Of a stretch of 64,000 nucleotides of DNA, positions 1-11,424 are shown piece by piece. Numbering within the stretch: the first letter of the stretch is position 1; every line of letters begins with the position of its first letter. The notes below the pieces were generated by a model. That model saw only the letters and a program-made list of their open reading frames with translations, had not been told where the DNA came from and did not search any database. The translations under genes and the position numbers were made by a program. The stretch lies in contig NC_053048.1 in NCBI RefSeq assembly GCF_003473485.1, positions 29,694,755 to 29,758,754 on the forward strand, in the 5' to 3' direction. The stretch is from Medicago truncatula. Taxonomy: Eukaryota > Streptophyta > Magnoliopsida > Fabales > Fabaceae.

Positions 1-122
1 TTTCGTCCACCACTTGGCTCTCTCTTCCTCTTTCTCAATTATTTAAAGGACTGCAAAACTTGTTGTTCTCTTGCTTGTTTAATTCATCAATTCTATGGAG
101 AAGAAATGATTGATCAAAATAT

Positions 123-291
123 GAATTCTGCTCTTCTCCCAAAGTGAGTTAACTAATGCGACGTTAGTTAACTCACGCAGCGTTAGTTAAGTAACGCAGA
201 GTTTAACACTTACGTTAGTTAACTAGTGCAAGGGCATTTTTGGAATGGCTGCAGGGTGCGAGCGAAAAGTGCAGTGGGAAGAGCAGAATTC
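123..291. mobile_element. Small MITE-like inverted-repeat element
   Basis: The ends are imperfect inverted repeats: GAATTCTGCTCTTCTCCCA at 123-141 and its near complement ending at 291, with a 2-nt indel between them. The interior holds several GTTAGTTAA and GTTAACTCACGCAG motifs. The same motif family recurs at 61292-61376. No coding capacity is seen. The family is not recognised and no clear target duplication was found. Confidence 0.4.
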
Positions 292-1947
292 GATTTATTA
301 AGGTATTATTTAGTTTTATTTTGCAAAAAAAAATCTCCAATTGTATTCGTGGTCTGGTTTGGATCCGTTTTGAGGCAAAAACTCATCTGATCCAAAGATG
401 AAATTATATGCGGTTCGATTCGGTTGGATGATTAAATTAAAAAATCGATCTGAACCGATCAATTTAATACGGTTTAATTTGGACGGATTTTTGATATCCA
501 AATTACAAATTGTAACATTTTTTATTAATACTAATCTTATAAAAATATGATAAAATAATAGGTTTGATATGAAATATAACATATGATTTATAAAAAAATT
601 AATAGTACAAAATAAAAATGATTTATTATCTTTGAAACATATGAAATAGAAACAAAATTGATTAAATTAAACTCATATGTAGTATTAAAAGAATTAAAAA
701 GAAAAAAATAATAGCTTAATATAATACATTATACTTATAAAAATGGAAATATATATTATAATATATGTATGCAGTTCGATTCGGGTTTGAAAAATCAATT
801 CAAAGTCCGATCCAATCCGAGCGGTTTTCATAAAATGTCATCCAAACATATCCAATAATATATTAAGATCATAATCTCTTTTCGGTATAATATCCCTTTG
901 AAAATTAATAATGATCTTAAAAATAAATTCTTCTTCGATTATTTGAGAAATCATATGTTAGAAGCACCATATTTAAGTGGTTGAAATACCATATTAACAT
1001 TTGGAGATGTTAAAAGTTAGAATAGTGATAACACCATATTTGAATGGTCTTAGTACCATATAATAGTGGTTTCAATATTAAATCCGAGTGGCCTTTATAG
1101 CCATATTTGAGGGTGTAATTTTGGAACGGTTTTCTATAAAACAGTAGTTAATCGCACAGTTGTAGGTGAGCTTGTTTTATCCTGGAGGCGGCGTGGTTGA
1201 TAGTCTGCCTTGCACAATTTTGGGCAGTGCCACGAAACATCTTAAAGAGAGCGACCTGGTCGTGACTCAATCTAGTAACAACTTCGGTAGATGAAAATTA
1301 TTTTTCAAAATTGATTTGGAAATCCAAAATACAAAAACTTGGAAATCCAAAATCAACAAAATCTCATCAAGGTAACGTCTAACTCGATCAATGTCTTCTA
1401 ACTATGATGACCAAATATAGATAACATCGTTCTCACATCGTCATTGTTGTGGAGTTTCATCTGGGATGAACCAAACACTTCTATCTGATTTGATTGATGG
1501 ACAATGACACTCAAAACTGATCATCCTTCTCATGCTGTCGTGGATGGAACAACCATTAATTTGGTCTAGTTGATCATTAAATGCAGACATTAATGTAACA
1601 TCAACACAAATCCTAAACAAATTGGATTTCCCTTGGTTGTAGTAAATTGCAACTAGGTTAGTGTTCATTTTGACTGGATAAGTGTTCCTTGTTTAATGGT
1701 GTGGAATGAAAATAAACCAACCACATCAAATTATAGCTGTTTATGTGCGTTATGAACCACAAAACTGTCTGTGATGTTTGAAGAAAGTTTAGGAGATTAA
1801 ACACCAAGTAATTATACTTTGATCTAATGTTATGTGAATTGAAAAAATAGAGTGTATGGTCCCACCTAAAATAGAAAACAAACATTAGTAGTGTTTAAAT
1901 TACGGTATTTAATTTTAAATACTTGATAATGATAAAAATAAGAAAAA
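292..1947. other. AT-rich intergenic stretch, no gene seen
   Basis: Only short chance reading frames occur. Between about 340 and 860 there are several CGGTTCGATTCGG / GGTTTGGATCCG type phrases in both orientations, which may be the remains of a small DNA transposon. At 960-1110 the words 'accatatt' and 'gtggtt' recur loosely. No promoter or RNA gene is supported. Confidence 0.4.
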
Positions 1948-2112
1948 TGTTAACAAGTGCCCTAAGGACATTGTTTAAACATCAAAAATAGCAACTTTTG
2001 CATTGGAAATTGAACGGTTATAACTTCAACAAGTGTTTGACTTATATTTTCAAGGCATAATTTCTTTTTATGGATTACTAAAACAATGCCCTTAGACACT
2101 TGTTTACAAGAC
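1948..2112. mobile_element. MITE-like element (about 165 bp)
   Basis: The left end reads GTTAACAAGTGCCCTAAGG and the right end carries its near inverted complement (CCTTAGACACTTGTTTAC), so the two ends could pair. A single end of the same type is visible at about 6932-6956, next to the mariner-like element. There is no open frame. The boundaries are approximate. Confidence 0.45.
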
Positions 2113-2504
2113 CTTGAAAATAATAGTAATTATTATTTTTATTCGTAAATATCACTTCCCATAAATTGAGCTTATGGTGATTGTGATAAGAATAAAAATT
2201 TAATTGAATTTTTTATATTTCATTCGTTCAAATTCAATAGTTTGTTTCCTCCACTTTTATATTCAACTAGCTTCGGTCTTACACTTTGTAATCAACGTTG
2301 AACGCCTATTGAACCGATGCGCCATGAAATTGAAACATGCATGAACACCATTCACTAGTGAGTGTCCTCCAAGTCAACACCTATAAATTAAGTCCACAAA
2401 AAAAGAATAAATGCGAACTAACATATTATTTTGTGGTTGGAAAGATCTCAAAAGCGGTGAATTCAAGCAGATTCACTTGAAATATGGCACAATGTTGTAA
2501 GATT

Positions 2505-4134
2505 TAGATGATTGGGAGTATTTTATGTCAAAATATGAAATTGGAGAAATGAGGAAACGATGCTGAGAAAAATAAAAAATTCAGAGCGCCGCAAGGATAG
2601 GGGATAAGAAATTCTCTTACCTTAACACCGTATGATTTGTACTTTTAACCCTACATACACCAAAATATCCTTGATTTTATTAACCAAAAAAATCTCTTAT
2701 CAGATTCCACATTTCCTCACAAAACAAAGAATGAAATTTTCATATCGAACCTTTCATTTTTGAACTTTCTAGTAAGAGAAGTTTCGAATATGAAAGATGT
2801 GGTAAACATATTCATAAAGGAAGTTTTGTTTTCTAAAAGCTCTGATTCCTATCATTCTTCTAATATCTGCACCACATCTTACAATCAGTGAAAATTCTAG
2901 TATTTATACTCCCTCCGGTCCTATTTACAAGATAAAGTTGACTTTTTAGATACATTGAATAATATATGTATTTAGTCAAGAACCTAAACCAAATACATAA
3001 ATTATTTAATGTATCTAAAAAGTAAATTGTCTCTTGTAAATAGGACCGGAGGTAGTAAATATTTATACCGGACATTTCATTTTCAAAATATTTTCATAAA
3101 GTAAAATGAGCTTAAAAATTCGAGTTGCAGATTATACCACTTCAATGCCAAGAAAATTGGGCATCATGTCAAAATCACACATATCAAATTCGACTATCAT
3201 TGTATTTCAAAATACGATCATCACCATATAAACAATAAATAAGCAATTTTCTTTGCAGTCTAATGCATCACAAAAGGTGGATCATTAAGTTGCAAATTAA
3301 GAGGAAATTTTAATTCTTATATTAGTGACAAAAGAGTAAAATGTGCTAGCGATTGCAATCAGAACTATGGTTCCGTATGGCATTACTGAGGTGGTGCGCT
3401 TGTTCGTGGTTTATTGTTCATTAGGCTTGATTAGCCATAGTGAATTTCAAATGGTAGATCAAATACATTACATGGCATGAATAAAGGAAATTTCGATTTC
3501 TTAGTATTCATGAATTGCACTTTCTGATTTCACTTTGATTGCATCAAGCTTTTGCCATCATGAAAATTTTATATTTTTATATATGCTCTATCTTCCACCT
3601 ATTAATTCACGTGCTGTGGTCTTCTTTGATAATCTGTGGTAAATAAAAATTCTGAGAATTACAGCGACACTTCACATTGAAGGCTTGTACGATATCGCCA
3701 CATCTGATTACATACAATTATTTCATTTTCTTAAATTATTACAGAGATACCGACATGTCAATGTTAGTAACTTGTCCAGCTGTCCAGGGTACGGTTTATG
3801 CCAATGCTTCATAGTTAAACAAATAATAGTTATAGTATACTAGTTGTGCAGAAAAATTCACCGACTTATTCGTTGTTTGCAGTGTAATTTCCAAAGTTGT
3901 TTTGAGAATTGGATGTTAGTTATCTTTCTTGTTTAAATGTACTGCAAATCTTTAGCACAACTTGGGTTTATGAGAACACCCTTAAATATCAACGAAATAC
4001 CGATATAACAACGCGAGGGAAAGAAATGAAACAGAACTTGCATTGTAAATGGTAGAAATGAAATAAGCACCAAATAGTAAGTCTAGTTATGTTGTCTGTT
4101 ACAAACTTCCATCTATCATACTTCACTTCAATTC
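2505..4134. repeat. Intergenic spacer, duplicated in part at 59785-60620
   Basis: The blocks 2506-3098 and 4078-4143 are recognisably repeated at 59785-60231 and 60507-60575. They share long near-identical runs such as the phrase beginning AGATGATTGGGAGTA. The 3098-4078 part is missing from the second copy. No gene is seen in it. The spacer lies downstream of the DUF674 gene in both places, so it belongs to a segmental duplication rather than to a transposon. Confidence 0.7.
2909..3055. mobile_element. Stowaway-type MITE (147 bp, TA target site)
   Basis: The terminal inverted repeats start CTCCCTCCGGTCCTATTTAC and end with the complementary sequence ending GGACCGGAGGTAG. The TIR similarity runs about 45 bp inward. 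TA lies on both sides (2907-2908 and 3056-3057). The CTCCCTCCG terminus is characteristic of the plant Tc1/mariner-Stowaway group. The duplicated spacer at 60180-60215 lacks this insertion. Confidence 0.85.
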
Positions 4135-4228
4135 TCATTTTTCCACCTTAACTTCAGTTAACAACTGAGCTAGACCATTTGTTAGAGAAAACATTGAAGC
4201 CAAAGCAGCCATTAATATAAAAAATGAC
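4135..4228 (-). pseudogene. Relic duplicate of a DUF674 terminal exon
   Basis: Read on the minus strand, this stretch encodes a peptide containing LTNGLAQLLTEV and then a stop. It closely parallels the last exon of the adjacent DUF674 gene (LTNGLRHLLTQI, then a stop). There is no good AG acceptor immediately upstream of the matching region, so it probably cannot be spliced. It lies about 70 bp beyond the functional last exon and looks like a tandem exon duplication that decayed. Confidence 0.6.
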
Positions 4229-4301
4229 ATTGTAACAAGGCAGGAACATAAACAAATATTAAACCACAAATCTTGATCAACCAACAAAATGATATCTGTT
4301 C

Positions 4302-6140
4302 TCATTTCTCCTTCTTAATTTGTGTTAACAAGTGACGGAGACCATTCGTTAGAGCAGACGTTGAGCATAAAGCAGCCTTAAATATGTTGCGACTCTGAAC
4401 CAACACAACAATGTGAAATGAGCTATTGCTACATAATTAATCTTATTGAAAATATAATTTGTAGTCATTCATTAGTTAAAAACAAATGGCTAACTATACT
4501 AATTAATTTCTAACGAGTAGATGGCTACTAAATATATCTTCAATGAGCATCATAGTAAATCGTTCTAGTATGAAAACTTAAAACACAACTGCAAAATTGC
4601 GAAGGAGATAAATCTATATTGTTTTCACTCCTAATATAATTACCACTTAGATTTCTTTTCAAAAAAATAATTACCTCTTTGATGCCGATGGTGACAACTT
4701 TTTCCTCCAAATCATCAATAGGTGTTTTGAAACGTTGAAGTACATGTATAGATGAAACTGGAGACAACAAGGGTTCTACGATCAGATCATCCGTAACCAC
4801 ATACATTTCTGGTCTCTTGACAAAACTTCCCAGACTTCCCGCATGCAGTGTGGCAATGGTATTAACCAGTTGCATTTTTCTAAAATTTCCCCTATCCCTC
4901 CAATCTTCTTCATTTTTTAAAAGCGTGAGATCAAATATTTTTCCACAATAATATTGCAAAACACTTATCTTGAGAAGCCTGTTCTTTGCATCCTTAGATA
5001 TGAAATACATTTCTTCATTTAAATCAGCTATGCTCTTGCACAATCCATCAATACTTCCCAAAGAACTATTCCCTTCTAAGTTGCGTAAAACACCACCCAA
5101 TGGAAATGTTAAAAAACGTATAATCAACTCTGCAAAATCACGTCCCCCTTGAGCATATAATATAATGTCATCAGATTTTCTGATAACTAGCTTCACGGTG
5201 ATATTAATATCATCACTAAAAATTGTTTTAACATCATCAGAGAAAATCCTTGATCTCTCTATACGAGGTTTCATGCCTAAAAACACATCAGTTAGAGGTG
5301 TCTTGGAAAACAATGAACACTTTAACAGATCCAATACCTGCAGAATATTACTTCTAATCAATCAAAGACTAAAATAGTGAATTGAAGAATACAACTTAAA
5401 AAGTGGCAAACTAGAGCAATTACCAAGAAACAAGGAATAGTGATTTAGAGAATAAGCATATGTAAAACCTTTCCCTTTGTGACATTGACCGTCATTTCTT
5501 TGATCGAACTTGTGCTTTTTATTCCAAAGTTGTTGCTCAGATCAAAGATCATGTGATCCATGGAATGCGGCAAGACAGTTAAATTATCGCTAATGACAAA
5601 ACTTTTATTAAACTTCACAAATCCTAAGCAAAAATCTTTCAGGGATGATGAAAGGGAAACTGAATGGGACAACGGATGCCCATAGAAACAATAATTGTTT
5701 TTTGAACCTATGCTCAAATAAGTGCATTGATAATCGAGTTCTTCATACTTGGAACATATGAAGTACTTTGTGGGCTGAGAGTCATCAAAATTAATTCTGA
5801 GAGTGCGGCAATAATCTTCCGACGAGTTATAATTTGTCAACAAACCCATTTTTTCAACACTTCGATAGAGTGAGTTAAGACAACCAATTGTAACCGGTCC
5901 AATACTTGACTCTTTCTGAAGAAGTCTTGCAATGGTTCCTAATGGTAATGTTAAGAAGCTACATAGAATGTCCACAAAATCTTTATCTGCTTCAGCAAAT
6001 AAAACTTTGTTAGTGTCTGTGTTTACAAGAAGTTTCAAAGACACCACTTGCTCTTTAGGATATAATTGAAGAACTGTCATGAATCTCATTATAGCAGCTA
6101 TGAAACAAGAAAACAAACGTGAAAGAAAAGAAAGAAGCAT
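4302..6140 (-). CDS. DUF674 family protein, three exons, apparently intact
   Basis: Exon 1 is 6140-5469, exon 2 is 5337-4675 and exon 3 is 4394-4302. All junctions are GT-AG and phase 0, giving about 475 residues, a normal DUF674 length. The function of DUF674 proteins is unknown; they are plant-specific and often tandemly clustered. The protein is two similar halves. Each half opens with a beta-rich KLLV...VLFAEA / KLVI...ILYAQG stretch, followed by DFVDxLxxFLTLPLG-like text. Each half ends in a helix-like LLKxxLxSxxxLT segment that starts exactly at an exon. CxxC-like pairs and paired cysteines occur in exon 1. The first ATG (6140) adds a hydrophobic 17-residue extension; Met18 (6087-6089) is conserved in the 13.8-kb copy and is an equally good start. 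Exon structure is inferred from paralogue alignment within the window. Confidence 0.88.
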
Positions 6141-7008
6141 GATGAGATTGAAGATTCAGATACAGTGGAGTATAATGTAACTTTGATCAATTTTTTCAAC
6201 ATTCATATATTGGGCTAAAGTGGTGAGGAATTTTCATAAAAAAAACATGGTTCAAATTTAAGATGGTCGTTTTTCTTTCAATTTTTGGAATCCTAAATCT
6301 AATCTCAAGAACAGAATCCAATATTCAACTTTCATACCCATTAACTTAAATGAATTTTTACAGTCAAATATAGCATAAAGTTCCAAACTTTACATCAAAA
6401 CCATACACAGTACCAAATCAATTAATGAATTCAAAGATAGAAATAAAAAAAATAGTAATCAGCGAAAAAAACTCAATATATGTATAAATCTATGGTGTTG
6501 AACCAAAAATAGAAACTTTTTAACTGAAATCAAACAAAAAAAATTGAATTTCAAAAATCAAAATTGATGGATTTAAAGGAGTAAAAATTGGAGAGAAAAG
6601 CAAGAACTAGGATTAGTGAGGAAGAGGAAAAGGGTGTGAAAGGAAATTGAAGATGGATCAGAGAAGAAGGGTTTGAGTGTTGAGATGAAAATGTTAAGAA
6701 GATGAAATTTTTGCGGAGAAGAGTTTTGAGATTGGGAGCATTTTCAAGATATGAAGGCGTGATGGGATGGGTCAAACATGGATGATCTCAGCCGTTGGAT
6801 TACATCGACATTGTTCTTGAAAATGCACTTCCGTTTATCGCGGGTATGATAGTGACCGTTCGATTAGAGCACGCGTGAAGAGGGATGGGTACCCGTGAGG
6901 TTGACAAATGCTCGATTAAAATAAGAAGGAAAATGTTAAAAGTGTTCCTAAGGGCATTGATTAGGAGTTTATAAGTTATCTCAAACAAATTCAAAGTGCA
7001 AACACATA
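6141..7008. other. Spacer upstream of the DUF674 gene
   Basis: This AT-rich region must hold the minus-strand promoter of the DUF674 gene; a weak TATA-like word lies near 6165-6175. At 6932-6956 there is a single MITE-like end related to the element at 1948-2112. No coding exon is supported. Confidence 0.4.
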
Positions 7009-7040
7009 GTCCCTCCGTCCCACAATGTAAGTCGCTTTGA
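7009..7040 (+). repeat. Left terminal inverted repeat of mariner-like element
   Basis: This is the inverted counterpart of 9786-9817. It differs at the terminal base (G instead of C) and otherwise matches for about 30 bases. TA precedes it. Confidence 0.88.
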
Positions 7041-7397
7041 CATTTTTTCGCATATTAAGAAATATTTAACTTTTATGAACTTTGTTAAAATTAAATATGT
7101 GTTTTCCTCTTTTACCCTTGGCAACACAATTACTCCAACTTAATTGCCACCGTCCCACATTCCTCCAACTCCAAGGCAATGAATTCATATGATTCCTTCT
7201 CTCTCTTCAATTGCATGTACCAAGGCAACGATACCTTTTCTCTCTTTCTCCCATGTAAAGAAAAAATTCATTTGATTTATAAAAAAACATCCAATTTGTT
7301 CATGAAATTTTTTCAAGTTTCCCTCCAACAAATTAGTATGTGGCTGTTCATTTTTTCTATAAATTAAGATTATTGAACTAAACAAAAACATACTAAT

Positions 7398-9292
7398 ATG
7401 ACTTTAAATCATGAATCTGAAATTTTTAATCAAGAAATTGATAATGGAGATGTCCAGCAACAAAATTCAAATGAAATGCATCATCTCCCCGATTTAAACA
7501 TCAATGTAGCACAAAATATTGATCTTAATATCATTCCAAATTCTCCACTGCAATTTTCGTTTGACTTGAATGTGCAACCATTTGATACATGTTTGAATGA
7601 AGATGTCCAGGAGCATATTGGTAAGTAACTAAACATCCGTTTATTGCTTCTTCACGCCTCTATCTTATGATTGTAGTTAAGAATAAACTTTGTCTTATTT
7701 TCTCACACTACAAACTTGATCAATTAATTTATAGTTTTCTTTTTTAACATTATTTTACATTCCATGTTCTTATATGTTCTTTTGCATGTTATTAGAAAGT
7801 GAACAGTATGAAGAAAATTATGCAGAAAATAGCAATGTACTACATGAAGATATTGGATTAGAATCTACGGGTATAATTTATCCTATTTATTTAATTTGTT
7901 TTCTTTTCTTTCTAATAATTAATCTATGAAAACGTCTTATATAATGTTTATTTCATCCTACATATAGAAGAAGACAATGACAATGACATGTCAGATTTGG
8001 AAGTACTAGAGGTACGAAGGAGAAAGGTGTTGTCTAATATTGAAAGAAGATTAATATATGAGGCTTTATTAGAGAAAAGTGTTGATGGAAAATTGAAAAG
8101 AGGAATGACCAGCTTAGTGGCGTCGCAATTTTCACTTCATATACGGTATGTTCAACGTATTTGGAAACTTGCCGAGAACAAAGGAGTGCATGCTAATGTG
8201 TCTAGTAAAAGGGCAGGAAATTGTGGGCGCAAGAGAGTTCAAGTAGACCTTGATCGAGTTCGTGACATTCCTTTGAAAAAAAGAACAACTATTAGAGATC
8301 TTTCTGAAGCATTGGACGTGAGTAGGGGCACTTTGTCAAGATGTATTCGGTCAAAAGAAATACGAAAAAACTCAAATGCTATAAAACCTGCATTAACGGA
8401 AGGAAATAAGAAAGCTCGATTACAATTTTGCATATCAATGCTTGATAGTGCTAGCATAGATCATGATCCAATTTTTAAGGGGATGTATACCACCGTTCAC
8501 ATTGACGAGAAGTGGTTTTATTTGAAAGAAAAGTCTAAGAAGTTTTACTTGGTCCATGATGAAGAAGATCCAATTTTCAGTTGTCAAAGCAAAAATTACA
8601 TACCAAAAATCATGTTTTTAGTGGCCATTGCTAGACCAAGATTTGATGCACAAGGAAAAGAAATATTCTCCGGGAAAATTGGTGCATTTCCCTTAATAAC
8701 AAGAGAGCCAGCTAGAAGGTCTAGTGTAAATAGACCTGCTGGTACACTTGAGACAAAACCAATACAATCGATTACTAGAAATGTCATCAAGAAATGTGTG
8801 CTTGAGCAAGTTGTACCTTCCATGATGGAACTATGGCCAATTGAAGAAAGGGGTCAACCAATATTTATTCAACAAGACAATGCAAAAACACACATTGATT
8901 CTGAAGATCAAGATTTTCGTTGTGTAGCCTCACAAAATGGATTTGATATTCGTTTGGTGCGTCAACCACCAAACTCTCCTGATTTAAATGTTTTAGATCT
9001 TGGTTTCTTTAGGTCAATTCAAGCCTTACAACACAAGAAGTCTCCTAACTCTGTTGATGATCTTGTGGATGCAGTTCAAAAGTTATTTGAAGAGTATGAC
9101 ACTATCCTGTCAAATCGTATATTTTTATCACTTCAATCATGTATGATTGAAATCATGAAAGTAAAAGGTACCCACAACTACAAGATTCCACATATGAAAA
9201 AAGAACAATTAGAAAGAAGAAAGGAATTGCCAACACAAAGGAAATGTGATATTCAATTGGTGCAAGAGGTTCTTAGTTATTTAGATCAATAG
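7398..9292 (+). CDS. Mariner-like transposase (DD39D), three exons
   Basis: Exon 1 is 7398-7620, exon 2 is 7796-7870 and exon 3 is 7968-9292. The junctions are GT-AG and the frame stays open for about 540 residues. The enzyme would cut and paste the element at TA sites in the nucleus. The N-terminal half of the exon 3 product has helix-turn-helix-like DNA-binding segments. The catalytic triad is visible as HIDEKWFY, then QQDNAKTH, then NVLDLGFF, with 39 residues between the last two aspartates, the plant DD39D signature. Exon 1 encodes an acidic leader with repeated DLN motifs, including two that fit DLNxxP (DLNIIP, DLNVQP), the pattern of EAR repression motifs. The start ATG at 7398 lies about 360 bp inside the left TIR. 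An internal ATG at 7988 would give a shorter protein. Confidence 0.9.
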
Positions 9293-9607
9293 GTGGAAAA
9301 GAATAGTGAGATGTTGAAGTTACTTTCATTTTTGTGTTTTGAGTATTGCTTGGATTTATTCACTGTTAGAATATGCTACTGAATGGTTATGAAGAATTAT
9401 CGTAAAATAAAATCACAAAATTAGTGATGAGTAAATAAACAATTAACAAGAATATAAGTAAGATTGAGAAAGGATAAAAAGATCTTAAATTCATAAAAAA
9501 AAAAAAAAAAAAAAAACAAGTTTTTGTCTGATGCACGGCTCATATTATTGAGAAAGGATTTCCCCTTAAAAACAACTCTTATTATAAGATGATAAAAAAG
9601 ACAACTT

Positions 9608-9823
9608 TTAATAAAACTTTGGAAGATAAATCTTGCGTAATTTCTTGTACTCCTTTTTAATTTCGTCTGAACTGTCATCTTCCTCGTCAGGAAATTTGTT
9701 CAAATCCAAACCATTGTCTTCAGGGATATTTAAATCAATGTTTAAGTTGTCTTCAACATCTTCCAAGTTGTCTTCAACATCTTTTCCAAAGCGACTTACA
9801 TTGTGGGACGGAGGGAGTATATG
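9608..9823 (-). other. Antisense acidic open frame at the mariner right end
   Basis: Read from the right TIR inward on the minus strand, about 71 codons stay open and end with TAA at 9608-9610. There is no ATG. The peptide is acidic, with a short internal repeat (DNLEDVEDNL) and the motifs DLNIP and DLNKFP, followed by a basic EYKKLRK segment. Its composition and DLN motifs resemble exon 1 of the transposase on the opposite strand. It could be an exon-like remnant taken from the left end of another mariner-like element, or part of an antisense transcript. Function is unknown. Confidence 0.45.
9786..9817 (-). repeat. Right terminal inverted repeat of mariner-like element
   Basis: It ends GGGACGGAGGGAG and is followed by TA. 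It is complementary to 7009-7040. Confidence 0.88.
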
Positions 9824-11424
9824 CTATATGCATACAAGTAGGGCTCTGGCTACGGTGGGAGACCTGAATAGGTCTCCTACCGTAGGAGACATACTATTTT
9901 TTTTTTTTTTTTTTTTTGCAAATATGAATATGAATTATTGGATGAATGTTCATAAATCCTTTGATTAAAATGCTTACTATACACTTTTAATACTCAATTG
10001 CTTTCTTGTTTTTATTCTAAACTAGTAGTGTGTTTATCTGGTGTTGTTCGGGTTAGACATATAATTATGGACGACCAAAATTATAAATGCAAGATATTTG
10101 GATATAAAATTTACCATGAACTGGTACATGACGAATATCTTAATGGGTATGCACGAATAAAAAAAAAATATCCGTACATTGATAGATGCACATACAAGTG
10201 AAATTAACAGGATTTAGTAAAAAAAAAATTGACAAACTAGATTTAGTAAAACAATTAACACATATAGCATAAAATAAACATTTTTATATTTTATATGAAA
10301 TAAAAATATTCTCATTGTGAAATAAAAACAAACATATAAAATATTTGGACGATAAAATCAAAGTAGATATGGATTGTTGAGATGTTTATGTTAGATAGGA
10401 AAATGAGTTTTGTTACAAAATTACCATCATCTTTTGTTAATAACGAGAAGATTTTTATTTCGTGACGAGAAGTTTTTTTATTTAAGTAATACGACAATCA
10501 TATAATTTTACGAATTTAATAACAAATATAAATTTTTGCGAGTCCGGGAAATTAAAAGAAATGTTTATTTTATTCTATGTACATGTGGCACCTCCACATT
10601 AGCTGAAATTTATGCTACGTTATAGGGGATAAATGACTTTTTGTTGTTGTTGCTTTCTTCATCTTCTTCCTTCCACTTCTTCATCATCTTCAATATCACT
10701 TTCATCAATATTCATAAAAAATGCAGAATTTGTTTTAAGAAACAACAACCTATCAACAACATTACCATCATCTCATTACGTCACCTCCAACCACCATCAA
10801 CAACAATAACACGACCTAAGCTAATCAACAAAAATTAGTTCACAACCTCCATAAATTCTGTCAACAAAAGCACTAGTACATACATATCTAAAGCCTAAAC
10901 TATATCTTCAAAAACAAAAACATAATAAAATTGAGTAGAATTCTATTGCTGAATTGAAATTTCCCTTGAGTCTTAAATCTTAATGTTGGTAACCTGTGAG
11001 CTACAATGAATGGAAAAGATGCAAAAATAAATAAGAGTAAGTTAGTAAAGAAATAATTAATGTACTCGGAAATACCAAAAGGGTCTTATAAAAAAGGATT
11101 TTTTTTCGCAAAAGGGTCTTGTAATTACGGACGGAGGTAGTATTAAAAAAAGGGAATAATATTTACAATAAGGGGGGACTAGGTCAAAACCCTCAAGAAA
11201 AAAATAAATATATACAGAAAAGAAGGACCTGAAATAGCTAAGGAAATCAATAATTAGGCATCTCATTCCTGTCTCTTGCAAAATCCGCAAACAAAGAAGA
11301 AGGCAACATAGTGAAGCACACGTATTATTTGGTATCGCATGATCTAAAGCTTCCAAAAAATAATATTCATTTAAACGGTGGAGAGCAATTTTTGTATGAA
11401 GTCTTTTGCAAATTCTTTTTTTTC
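9818..11424. other. Intergenic, no gene; hairpin and low-complexity tracts
   Basis: A 16-bp-stem hairpin lies at 9850-9885 (CTACGGTGGGAGACCT and its complement, one wobble) and is followed by a T-tract at 9897-9917. From 10640 to 10800 the sequence is TTC/CAT-rich simple repeat. At 11128-11143 there is one isolated ACGGAGGTAGTA end typical of a decayed Stowaway MITE. No coding exon is convincing. Confidence 0.4.

Larger units (their letters stand above)
7009..9817 (+). mobile_element. Mariner-like element, apparently complete (2.8 kb)
   Basis: The terminal inverted repeats are about 31 bp. The left end begins at 7009 with TCCCTCCGTCCCACAATG one base in; the right end at 9817 is its inverted copy. 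They differ in the first base and at the inner edge. TA dinucleotides flank both sides (7007-7008 and 9818-9819), the target duplication expected for Tc1/mariner. The element carries one spliced transposase gene with all three catalytic aspartates, and so may be autonomous. The TIRs share the CTCCCTCCGTCC terminus with Stowaway MITEs, as known for plant mariner-like elements. Confidence 0.92.
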
